64,000 nucleotides of DNA from Candidatus Gastranaerophilales bacterium. Its GTDB lineage: Bacteria > Cyanobacteriota > Vampirovibrionia > Gastranaerophilales > Gastranaerophilaceae. Made by a program: the position numbers and the translations under genes. Position 1 is the first letter of the stretch, and every line of letters starts with the position of its first letter. Below are positions 8,054 through 15,463 of the stretch, one piece after another. The notes beneath the pieces are model-generated. The model saw nothing but the letters and a program-made list of their open reading frames with translations, made no database searches and was not told the origin of the DNA. Where the stretch lies: positions 96,481-160,480 of the forward strand of contig CALVEG010000004.1 in assembly GCA_944326525.1 (NCBI GenBank), read 5' to 3'.

Positions 8054-8398
8054 TTATTTTCTTGCTTTCCAATAAGCCATACCGCCCATAACAGCACCAA
8101 AAATTCCGTTCCAAATAAGCGACGATTTCATACTTGTTTTCATGGATTTAAAAATAACACCCACAAGCCTGTCAATCCCGATACCAACTCCAAACCAAAG
8201 CAAAGCACTGCTAAGCCCGACTGCAGCAGGAGGCATATTTTCCAATTTTTTTAAAAATTCATCAGATTTTTTCTCTTTATTTAAATCGGCAGGTTTCGAG
8301 TTTGCCGGAGCATTTGCAGAATTTTCTGACCCAAATGCCGGATATCCGCACCTTTTAGATAGACCTTGAACTTCACTACCAATTGGATTTACAGACAT
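8054..8398 (-). CDS. Hypothetical small membrane protein with lineage-type N-terminus
   Basis: This 114-residue protein starts MSVNPIGS and has CGYPAFGSE near residue 17, a polar linker, then two hydrophobic segments (about 60-80 and 90-110) rich in Gly and Ala. GGAGAA precedes the ATG. No family is recognised. The MxVNPI start is shared in pattern with several other small proteins in this window (see findings). It is convergent with the alcohol dehydrogenase gene. Confidence 0.65.
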   Translation of the reverse strand: MSVNPIGSEVQGLSKRCGYPAFGSENSANAPANSKPADLNKEKKSDEFLKKLENMPPAAVGLSSALLWFGVGIGIDRLVGVIFKSMKTSMKSSLIWNGIFGAVMGGMAYWKARK

Positions 8399-8460
8399 TA
8401 TATTCTCCTGTTTTCTTGTTTATATTAAATAAAAAAGTTTAAAAAATTGCCAATTTATAA

Positions 8461-8466
8461 TATAAT
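8461..8466 (+). promoter_or_regulatory. Consensus -10 element of a probable leaderless promoter
   Basis: TATAAT ends exactly 6 bases before the ATG at 8473, and no Shine-Dalgarno is present between them. Confidence 0.55.
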
Positions 8467-8472
8467 CACTTT

Positions 8473-10287
8473 ATGAAACTTAACAAAGCAGTAGAATTAT
8501 TATCACCAGCAAAGGATAAAGAAACTGCAATTGCGGCGATTAATTCTGGCGCCGATGCGGTTTATATAGGAGCACCCAAATTCGGTGCAAGACAAAATGC
8601 TTCAAATTCACTTGAAGATATAAAAGAAATAGTGGAATTTGCGCATAAATTTAACGTAAGAATTCACGTCACACTAAACACAATATTAACTGATGAAGAA
8701 TTGAAGGATGCCCAAAAACTTATCCAAAAGCTTTACGAAATTGGAGTTGATGCGATAATCGTTCAGGATATGGGGATTTTAAAGCTTGCGATTGACGGGA
8801 AGCTTCCGCCGATAGAAATTCACGCAAGCACGCAGTGCAATAACCGCACATTGGAAAAGGTCAAATTTTTCCAAAGTTTAGGCATAAAAAGAGTTATACT
8901 TGCGCGAGAATTGACATTAAATGAAATCGAAAATATCTGTAAAGAAGTCAAAAACAGTGACTTTAATCCTGATATGGAAATTGAAGTTTTTATTCACGGG
9001 GCATTGTGCGTATCTTATAGCGGACAATGCTATTTAAGTGCTTCAATAGGCGGAAGATCGGCAAACAGAGGAGAATGCGCCCAACCCTGCCGCAAAAAAT
9101 ATTCACTTGTTGACGATAGCGGAAAAATTTATGCAAAAGACAAATATTTATTAAATTTGAAAGACTTTAACGCCTCAAAACACATTGAAAGATTAATAAA
9201 AGCAGGCGTCAAATCCTTCAAAATCGAAGGCAGATTAAAAGATTCAGGCTATGTCAAAAACGTAACCGCCTACTACCGAAAAGAAATTGACAAATACGCC
9301 TCAAAAACCTCAACAGGCGAAATTTTTACTGACTTTGAACCCGATTTAAACAAGAGTTTTAATAGAGGATTTACGGATTACTTTCTGCCGTCTGAAACAA
9401 ACGACAAAAAAGGGCGCAGAAAAATAATTAACAACTTTGACACCCCAAAATCATTGGGCGAAAAACTTGGCAGAGTTGAGAAAGTTTTCAAAGACGGCTT
9501 TACAATAAAAGGTGCTCGATTAAACCCTCAAGACGGGCTTTGCTACTTTGCGGACAGAGAACTTTTCGGCTGTCTTGTAAACAGGGTTGAGGGAGAAAGA
9601 ATTTACACGAATAACGTTGATAAAATTAAAGAAGGAACGGTTATTTACAGAAACTTTAACAGTGAATTTGACCGTGAACTTAAAAACAGTAAGACAAAAC
9701 GCCGAATCGGAGTTGAATTTATTTTTAAAGACAAAATTTTAAAAGCAACCGACGAAGATGGAAATACCGCAGAAATTGAAGTTCAATCTTTAGAAATTCC
9801 GAAAAATCCCGAAAAAATGACTGAAAATTTTAAAGCCCAGCTTGCCAAAACAGGCGAAAGCGATTTTTACGCAGCAAAAATTAAAATCAATGAAACCCCA
9901 AATTTTATGCCAGTATCTTCAATAAATGAACTTCGGCGTGAAATCTTAGAAAAACTTGTTGCAGAAAGGCTTAAAAATTACAAATCCCCCAAGCAACCGC
10001 CTCTAAATTATGGGAAATTTCCGCTTGATACATACGACTACCACGCAAATGTCCTGAACGAAACCGCTAAAACTTTTTACGAAACTTGCGGATGTAAAAT
10101 TACGGACTTTGCACCGGAAAAAACAGGAGAATTTAAATCAAAAGAACTAATGTGCACAAAATATTGTCTTAAATTTGCATTTGACATGTGCGGAGTGAAA
10201 AAGAATTTATTTTTAGTCGACGAAAAAGGTAAAAAATATCCTCTCAAATTTGACTGTAAAAATTGCCGTATGATAATCCTCGACTAA
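8473..10287 (+). CDS. U32-family peptidase-like protein (RlhA type)
   Basis: This 604-residue protein has an N-terminal U32 TIM-barrel domain (ELLSPAKD, GADAVYIG, then HGALCVSYSGQC and RGECAQPCRKKY near 175-210). A long C-terminal region follows, ending in CTKYCL, MCGV and FDCKNCRM. Full-length U32 proteins of this layout include RlhA, which hydroxylates C2501 of 23S rRNA; the spaced cysteines probably bind an Fe-S cluster. The protease label is historical. There is no Shine-Dalgarno; a TATAAT six bases upstream marks a leaderless start. The substrate could also be tRNA, as in the related TrhP. Confidence 0.8.
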   Translation: MKLNKAVELLSPAKDKETAIAAINSGADAVYIGAPKFGARQNASNSLEDIKEIVEFAHKFNVRIHVTLNTILTDEELKDAQKLIQKLYEIGVDAIIVQDMGILKLAIDGKLPPIEIHASTQCNNRTLEKVKFFQSLGIKRVILARELTLNEIENICKEVKNSDFNPDMEIEVFIHGALCVSYSGQCYLSASIGGRSANRGECAQPCRKKYSLVDDSGKIYAKDKYLLNLKDFNASKHIERLIKAGVKSFKIEGRLKDSGYVKNVTAYYRKEIDKYASKTSTGEIFTDFEPDLNKSFNRGFTDYFLPSETNDKKGRRKIINNFDTPKSLGEKLGRVEKVFKDGFTIKGARLNPQDGLCYFADRELFGCLVNRVEGERIYTNNVDKIKEGTVIYRNFNSEFDRELKNSKTKRRIGVEFIFKDKILKATDEDGNTAEIEVQSLEIPKNPEKMTENFKAQLAKTGESDFYAAKIKINETPNFMPVSSINELRREILEKLVAERLKNYKSPKQPPLNYGKFPLDTYDYHANVLNETAKTFYETCGCKITDFAPEKTGEFKSKELMCTKYCLKFAFDMCGVKKNLFLVDEKGKKYPLKFDCKNCRMIILD

Positions 10288-10356
10288 TCTTGTTGCATTT
10301 GGATTTTGTCTTGATTATAATGTTGATGGCTCGTAAACAAAAATAGGAGAGAAAAT

Positions 10357-11157
10357 ATGTCAAGAAAACCAATTATTGCAGGAAACTGGAAAATGAACCT
10401 TGTTCGTTCAGAAGCTGAAAAACTTTTTGAAGGCGTAAAAGAATTTGTAAACGATTATACAGCACAAGAATTACCTACAGTTGTAATAGCACCTGTATTT
10501 ACATCAATCAGCGCTGTAAGAACAGTAAAATGCACTTGCGGATGCGGCGGCAACAAAATATCAATAGCAGGACAAAACTGCCACTGGGAAAAATCAGGTG
10601 CATATACTGGCGAAATTTCAGTTGAAATGCTAAAAGATGCAGGCTGTGATTACGTAATTATTGGTCACTCAGAAAGAAGACAATATTTTTCTGAAACAGA
10701 TGAAATGATTAACAAAAAAGCAAAAGCTATCTTAGCAGAAGGCTTAATTCCGATTATCTGCTGCGGCGAAACTCTTGAACAAAGAGAAGAAGGTATCACA
10801 GACAAATGGATTGCAGGTCAAATCAAAGCAGCATTAGAAGGAATTTCATCAGAAGATGTTGCAAAATCAGTTATTGCTTATGAACCAATCTGGGCAATCG
10901 GCACAGGCAAAACTTGCGATTCAGATGAAGCAAACAGAGTTATTGCAATGATCAGAAGCGTTGTAAAAGAAGTTGCAGGAGCAGAAGCTGCTGATTCTAT
11001 CAGAATCCTATACGGCGGATCAGTAAAACCATCAACAATCGCTGAACAAATGTCAAAATCAGACATCGACGGCGCACTTGTAGGCGGTGCTTCTCTTAAA
11101 GCAGAAAGCTTCAACGAAATTATTGCAAATACAATGAAAGTTGCTGTTAAAGCTTAA
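10357..11157 (+). CDS. tpiA: Triosephosphate isomerase with cysteine-rich insertion
   Basis: This 266-residue glycolytic enzyme interconverts dihydroxyacetone phosphate and glyceraldehyde 3-phosphate. It has GNWKMN (9-14, catalytic Lys12), GHSERR near 107 (catalytic His), AYEPIWAIGTG near 178 (catalytic Glu) and YGGSVKP. It is longer than the usual 250 or so residues because of a CTCGCGG segment at 59-65, with a further Cys at 75, between the second beta strand and the AGQN motif. AGGAG lies upstream and a terminator downstream, so it is a single-gene unit. Confidence 0.96.
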   Translation: MSRKPIIAGNWKMNLVRSEAEKLFEGVKEFVNDYTAQELPTVVIAPVFTSISAVRTVKCTCGCGGNKISIAGQNCHWEKSGAYTGEISVEMLKDAGCDYVIIGHSERRQYFSETDEMINKKAKAILAEGLIPIICCGETLEQREEGITDKWIAGQIKAALEGISSEDVAKSVIAYEPIWAIGTGKTCDSDEANRVIAMIRSVVKEVAGAEAADSIRILYGGSVKPSTIAEQMSKSDIDGALVGGASLKAESFNEIIANTMKVAVKA

Positions 11158-11185
11158 TTTTTAAAATTTGCAATTGAAAACTTAT

Positions 11186-11215
11186 AAAAAGCAGGACTGA
11201 AAAATCCTGCTTTTT
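11186..11215 (+). terminator. Rho-independent terminator of tpiA
   Basis: An 11-bp stem (AAAAAGCAGGA with TCCTGCTTTTT) ends in a T tract shortly after the tpiA stop. Confidence 0.85.
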
Positions 11216-11276
11216 GTATGCAATAAAATCATAAAATTCCACACAACTTGATAATTGTTTTTTTATTTCTTTATTG

Positions 11277-11282
11277 TAGAAT
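11277..11282 (+). promoter_or_regulatory. -10 element of a probable leaderless promoter
   Basis: TAGAAT ends 6 bases before the ATG at 11289. There is a TTGTTT 16 bases further upstream and no Shine-Dalgarno. Confidence 0.45.
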
Positions 11283-11288
11283 TTAGTT

Positions 11289-11639
11289 ATGATAAAAACA
11301 TTTGCAAAAATATTACTTTCACTAATTTTATTAACATCAACGGTATTTGCCGGAGAAGAAATTACGCAGGTCAGAGCAAGCCATATTCTTGTCAAAACCG
11401 CAAACGAAGCAATGGAAATCAAAAAAGAAATTGACAACGGCGGAGATTTTGAATATTACGCAAGACTGTATTCTCTATGCCCAACAGGTCAAAATGGCGG
11501 AGATTTAGGCTACTTTGGACGAGGTCAAATGGTTCCGGAATTTGAAAGAAAAGCATTCTCACTTCCGGTAGGTCAAGTTTCAGATCCTGTATTCTCACCT
11601 TTCGGCTGGCATCTGATAAAAGTTACCGATCGAAGATAG
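11289..11639 (+). CDS. Secreted parvulin-type peptidyl-prolyl isomerase
   Basis: This 116-residue protein has an N-terminal Sec signal peptide (hydrophobic residues about 6-20, cleavage after VFAG or so) and a single rotamase domain: RASHILVKT, a short helical stretch, then GGDLGYFGRGQMVPEF, VGQVSDPVFSPFGWHLIKV. This PpiC/PrsA-like domain catalyses prolyl cis-trans isomerisation and should assist folding of exported proteins. The usual N-terminal chaperone domain is missing, so it is a minimal parvulin. It appears to be leaderless. Confidence 0.88.
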   Translation: MIKTFAKILLSLILLTSTVFAGEEITQVRASHILVKTANEAMEIKKEIDNGGDFEYYARLYSLCPTGQNGGDLGYFGRGQMVPEFERKAFSLPVGQVSDPVFSPFGWHLIKVTDRR

Positions 11640-11729
11640 TTTTAAGTTTAATAAAAAGTGAAATTTTATACTTTAATCCAATGTAAATAAGAACGACTAA
11701 CTTTATAATAAATACAAAAAGGAGAACTT

Positions 11730-12071
11730 ATGTATTTATTTTTAAGATGGGTCGGTTTTGCTTTTGTCATAATGTTTATAGCATGGGTAATCCCAGGAAT
11801 TTCTGTTGCAAATTTTCTAACCGCAATGATTGCAGCTTTTGTAATTGCCCTTGTTAATGTATTTATAAAACCCGTTCTTTTATTGGTAACTTTGCCTATA
11901 AATATTTTAACTTTAGGACTTTTCACATTGGTAATTAATGCTCTTTTATTTATGTTTGCAGGATTTATAGCACCCGGATTTGAAGTGGAAGGTTTTTGGA
12001 GTGCCTTCTTAGGTGCACTTTTGTTGTCAATTTTAAGTATCGGGCTTAACAGTATTGATATAAAGGATTAA
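11730..12071 (+). CDS. Phage holin family IV-like small membrane protein
   Basis: This 113-residue protein has four hydrophobic segments and the typical pattern of the 4-TMS holin superfamily IV (YvlD-like): an early WVIPGISV, ALVNVFIKPVL, LPINILTLGLFTLVINALL and APGFEVEGFWSAFLGA. Most chromosomal members are not phage lysis proteins and their function is unknown. AAGGAG lies 7 bases upstream of the ATG. It stands alone, with a hairpin after it. Confidence 0.85.
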   Translation: MYLFLRWVGFAFVIMFIAWVIPGISVANFLTAMIAAFVIALVNVFIKPVLLLVTLPINILTLGLFTLVINALLFMFAGFIAPGFEVEGFWSAFLGALLLSILSIGLNSIDIKD

Positions 12072-12100
12072 TTATTTAACGGATTAATTTTTGTTTGTTA

Positions 12101-12136
12101 ACTATCAGGGTGCGTTGTTTAACATACCCTGATAGT
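12101..12136 (+). terminator. Hairpin, probable terminator
   Basis: ACTATCAGGGT (12101-12111) pairs with ACCCTGATAGT across a 14-base loop. T residues follow only weakly (TTATAC). Confidence 0.55.
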
Positions 12137-12166
12137 TTATACAGAAGCAAAAATTATAGTTTTTTT

Positions 12167-12194
12167 TGCGACAATAGCGAAGTGAGCAATAATA
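12167..12194 (-). repeat. Copy A of a dispersed 28-base intergenic repeat
   Basis: The reverse complement of this stretch matches 23898-23925 at 26 of 28 bases (TATTATTGCTCACT then CGCTAT and GTCGCA). Both copies are intergenic. Confidence 0.7.
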
Positions 12195-12349
12195 AATCCA
12201 AAATGTAAAATCCTATTTATGTAATATTACTTAAAAAAATCTTGAAGTTTTATAAACATGGATAATATAATAAAATTGCAGGAATTTGAGTAAAATAAAA
12301 AGATTTTACACAAGCAATCACCAAAAAGCTGGTGACAGAAAGGATGAAA

Positions 12350-13363
12350 ATGGTATTAGAAATAGCTTCCGAGCAGCTTGAACGCGCAATTAACCCAACT
12401 CACGATATCAAACTTTTTGCAGGACGTTCAAATACCAAACTTGCTCAGGAAATAGCCGATTATTTAGGCACTTCAATCGGTCCAATGGTTGTTAAAAATT
12501 TTGCGGACGGTGAAATTTACGTTCAAGTAAAAGAAAGTGTCCGTGGTGATGATGTTTTCATTATCCAACCTCTTTGCAATCCGGTTAATGAAAACCTTAT
12601 GGAATTATTGATTATAATAGACGCATTCAAACGTGCAAGCGCAAAAACAATTACCGCTGTAATTCCCTATTACGGTTACGCAAGACAGGACAGAAAAACT
12701 TCCGGTCGTGAAGCAATTACAGCAAAACTTGTAGCAGACCTTTTAACAACAGCAGGAGCAAACAGAGTTCTTGCAATGGATTTGCATACAGGTCAAATTC
12801 AAGGGTTTTTCAATATACTTGTTGACCATATTTTTGCAACACCAATTCTTGTAAATTACATCAAGAGTCTTAATATAAATCCTGATGATATGGTTGCTGT
12901 AAGCCCTGATACAGGCGGAGTTCAGCGCACAAGACACTTTGCAAAAGCAATAGGATGCTCACTTGCAATTATAGACAAACGCCGTGACAAACATAATGAA
13001 GCTATAGCTTCTCATGTTATAGGCGATGTAAAAGATAAAGTATGTGTAATGTTTGATGACATAATAGATACAGCCGGAACTATTTGCGAAGCTTCAAAAC
13101 TTTTGGCAAGAGAAGGTGCTAAAGAAGTTTATGTATGTGCAGCGCACCCTGTATTCTCAGGCCCTGCAATCGAAAGACTTGCTAACGCTCCTATCAAAGA
13201 ATGTATCGTTACAAATACAATTCCGCTTGATATGGAAAAAATGCCTCCGAATATTAAACAGCTTTCAGTTGCACCATTGTTAGGACAAGCAATTTCAAGA
13301 ATCCATGATGACGAAAGCGTAAGTTCGCTTTTCGGATTTGAAAAAGATATTCAAGTAACTTAA
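12350..13363 (+). CDS. prs: Ribose-phosphate pyrophosphokinase
   Basis: This 337-residue enzyme makes PRPP from ribose 5-phosphate and ATP for nucleotide, His and Trp synthesis. It has KLFAGRSNTKLAQEIA, DGEIYVQVKESVRG, YYGYARQDRKT (ATP-binding flexible loop), the DLHTGQIQGFF motif and the PRPP loop FDDIIDTAGT. AAAGGA sits 5 bases before the ATG at 12350. An ATG at 12344 and a GTG at 12332 are in frame and could give a slightly longer form. About 20 residues precede the conserved start of the family. A hairpin terminator follows. Confidence 0.95.
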   Translation: MVLEIASEQLERAINPTHDIKLFAGRSNTKLAQEIADYLGTSIGPMVVKNFADGEIYVQVKESVRGDDVFIIQPLCNPVNENLMELLIIIDAFKRASAKTITAVIPYYGYARQDRKTSGREAITAKLVADLLTTAGANRVLAMDLHTGQIQGFFNILVDHIFATPILVNYIKSLNINPDDMVAVSPDTGGVQRTRHFAKAIGCSLAIIDKRRDKHNEAIASHVIGDVKDKVCVMFDDIIDTAGTICEASKLLAREGAKEVYVCAAHPVFSGPAIERLANAPIKECIVTNTIPLDMEKMPPNIKQLSVAPLLGQAISRIHDDESVSSLFGFEKDIQVT

Positions 13364-13385
13364 TTTTAAAATTAAATACGACTTT

Positions 13386-13415
13386 AATACCGCCCGTAAA
13401 AAGGCGGTATTTTTA
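13386..13415 (+). terminator. Rho-independent terminator of prs
   Basis: AATACCGCC pairs with GGCGGTATT, followed by TTTAT. Confidence 0.85.
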
Positions 13416-13523
13416 TACATGAAAAAGCCAAAACACTTTTTTAAAAATTTAAGATTTGTTAAAAAAAGCTTTTTTATAAAGCATTCTTGAGTTATGCTAA
13501 ACATGAATATAGGGAGAAATATT

Positions 13524-14165
13524 ATGCCAAAATTTAACTTAATGTCGTATATTCTGCCGCCTGAAGATAAAATGTTTTTCACATACTTTCAGGAAAGTGC
13601 GGAAATCTGCCAGAAAACCGCAAGGTTGTATGACGAAATTATGCACAACAGCCTGACTGATGAGTATAAAGAGAAAGCACTTAAATATAAAAAGAAAGGG
13701 AAACTTTCATATAGAGCGATTTTGAAACAATTAAACAAAAGTTTTATTACCCCGATTGAAAGAGAAGACATTCAAATTATTGCAGTTCAATTAAATAAAA
13801 TTAATAAAAAAATAGCAAAAGCCTGCCTGAATCTTGAAGTATATCGATTAAACGTCTATACCGAAGAAATGAAAGAGCAGGCTTTAACTTTGGTTCAAGC
13901 AACAGAAAAACTGGGAGATATAATAAAAAAATTCAAAAAAGTTTCAGATGTTGAAAAAATAACCAAGTTAAATATTGAGATGAAAGAAATCGAATCACAA
14001 GGTGATGAAATTCACAGACGTGCGATGAGAAATCTTTTCTCCGGAAAATATGAAGCATTGGAAGTAATCAAATTGCGAGACATTTATAAAGAAATCGAAA
14101 ACGCATTTGATGCTTGTTTTTATGTTACAGACACGATTTTAAACGTTGTATTGAAACAGTCTTAA
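13524..14165 (+). CDS. DUF47/PhoU-like phosphate transport regulator
   Basis: This 213-residue all-helical protein resembles the DUF47 family, distant relatives of PhoU that are almost always paired with a Pit phosphate transporter. It starts MPKFNLMSYILPPEDKMF and carries EIESQGDEIHRRAM followed by EALEVIKLRDIYKEIENAFDAC, the family's acidic helix pattern. GGGAGA seven bases before the ATG at 13524 fixes the start; an ATG at 13494 is also in frame but has no binding site. The transporter starts 7 bases after its stop, so the two form an operon. Confidence 0.88.
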   Translation: MPKFNLMSYILPPEDKMFFTYFQESAEICQKTARLYDEIMHNSLTDEYKEKALKYKKKGKLSYRAILKQLNKSFITPIEREDIQIIAVQLNKINKKIAKACLNLEVYRLNVYTEEMKEQALTLVQATEKLGDIIKKFKKVSDVEKITKLNIEMKEIESQGDEIHRRAMRNLFSGKYEALEVIKLRDIYKEIENAFDACFYVTDTILNVVLKQS

Positions 14166-14172
14166 GGGAAAT

Positions 14173-15189
14173 ATGACAATAACAATATTAATTTTAATAG
14201 CAGTAATCCTTGCAGCATTAGCATTCGAATTTATAAACGGGTTTCACGATTGCGCAAACGCAATTGCAACGGTTGTTTCAACAAAAGTTCTGTCGCCCAA
14301 GCAAGCTGTGCTGTTTGGTGCAAGCCTTGAATTTATCGGAGCCTTAACAGGAACTCACGTTGCAAAAACAATCGGAGCAGGGATTGTAAACGGAGAAATG
14401 GTTACATTAACCGTAATCTTCTGTGCTTTATCGGCTGCAGTATTGTGGAATCTTTTGACCTGGTGGCTCGGGCTTCCGTCAAGTTCTTCACACGCTCTTA
14501 TCGGCGGACTTCTCGGCGCAACTATCGTAAAAGCAGGAGTTGAGGCCGTTCATGTTAAAACATTGATGGATAAAGTCATAATTCCAATGTTTACCTCGCC
14601 TGTACTTGGGTTTTGTGCAGGGTTTATGCTGATGCTGATTCTTGCCTGGGTAATTCTGATTTCAAGAGCACATCCAGATAAAGTCAATAAAAAATTCCGC
14701 AAACTTCAGCTTTTATCATCAGGCTTGATGGCACTAAGCCACGGTTCAAATGATGCGCAAAAAACAATGGGGATAATAACTCTTGCTCTCCTTGCAGGCG
14801 GAGTTTTACACAAAAGCCCGACGGGTGACTTTGAAATCCCGATATATGTAATCCTTGCTTGTGCATTTACAATGGCAGCAGGCACAATGAATGGCGGTTG
14901 GAAAATTATTAAAACTATGGGACATAAAATTATAAAATTAAAACCAATACACGGTTTTGCCGCAGAAACTTCAGCTGCAGGATTAATTTTAACAGCCTCC
15001 CATTTTGGAATCCCTTTAAGCACTACCCACGTTATTTCTACGGCTATTATGGGAGTAGGTTCAACACTACACGCTCATGCAGTTAAGTGGAAAATCGTCG
15101 GTAATATTGTAACTGCTTGGATTTTAACAATTCCCGCCTGCATGCTTTTGTCGGCTGCAATCTATTACGTAATTTACAAAATCTTTTAA
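14173..15189 (+). CDS. Inorganic phosphate transporter, Pit family
   Basis: This 338-residue membrane protein imports phosphate (as the metal-phosphate complex) using the proton gradient. Both halves of the PiT signature are visible: GFHDCANAIATVVSTKVLSP near residue 17 and GSNDAQKTMGIITLAL near 191. The late GIPLSTTHVISTAIMGVG is also typical. AAGGG lies 5 bases before the ATG, right behind the DUF47 gene. About ten hydrophobic segments are present. The low-affinity uptake role is inferred from the family. Confidence 0.94.
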   Translation: MTITILILIAVILAALAFEFINGFHDCANAIATVVSTKVLSPKQAVLFGASLEFIGALTGTHVAKTIGAGIVNGEMVTLTVIFCALSAAVLWNLLTWWLGLPSSSSHALIGGLLGATIVKAGVEAVHVKTLMDKVIIPMFTSPVLGFCAGFMLMLILAWVILISRAHPDKVNKKFRKLQLLSSGLMALSHGSNDAQKTMGIITLALLAGGVLHKSPTGDFEIPIYVILACAFTMAAGTMNGGWKIIKTMGHKIIKLKPIHGFAAETSAAGLILTASHFGIPLSTTHVISTAIMGVGSTLHAHAVKWKIVGNIVTAWILTIPACMLLSAAIYYVIYKIF

Positions 15190-15199
15190 GGAATGAAAT

Positions 15200-15463
15200 A
15201 TGCCAGTACAACCTATAAACGCAATTCAACCCCCCTCGCAAACACGTAAATTTAAGCTTAATCCGGTATCATCAACCGGTTACGGAGCGCTTGCCGCCGG
15301 AACTTTAAGTGTCATTGCGGCTTCAAGCAAAAAAAACAAAACTCACAAATTCCTCGGATATCTGGCAGGCGCACTTGCATTCGTTCATACAGGAATAATC
15401 CTCGGCGCACGTTTCGCATCACAAAAGTTTTCCGCAAAATCCTCTCAAAATAAAATATCTTAA
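15200..15463 (+). CDS. Hypothetical small membrane protein
   Basis: This 87-residue protein starts MPVQPINA, has a basic linker and two hydrophobic segments (about 27-43 and 52-70), and a lysine/serine-rich tail. AAGGAATG before the ATG and the 11-base gap from pit suggest it is the last gene of the phosphate operon. No family is recognised. Its N-terminus fits the MxVxPI pattern of other small proteins here. It overlaps the 3' end of recJ by four bases. Confidence 0.7.
   Translation: MPVQPINAIQPPSQTRKFKLNPVSSTGYGALAAGTLSVIAASSKKNKTHKFLGYLAGALAFVHTGIILGARFASQKFSAKSSQNKIS

Noticed and set aside
11730..12071. Phage holin as evidence of a prophage
   Set aside because: The family is widespread on chromosomes, and no lysin, terminase or capsid genes are nearby.
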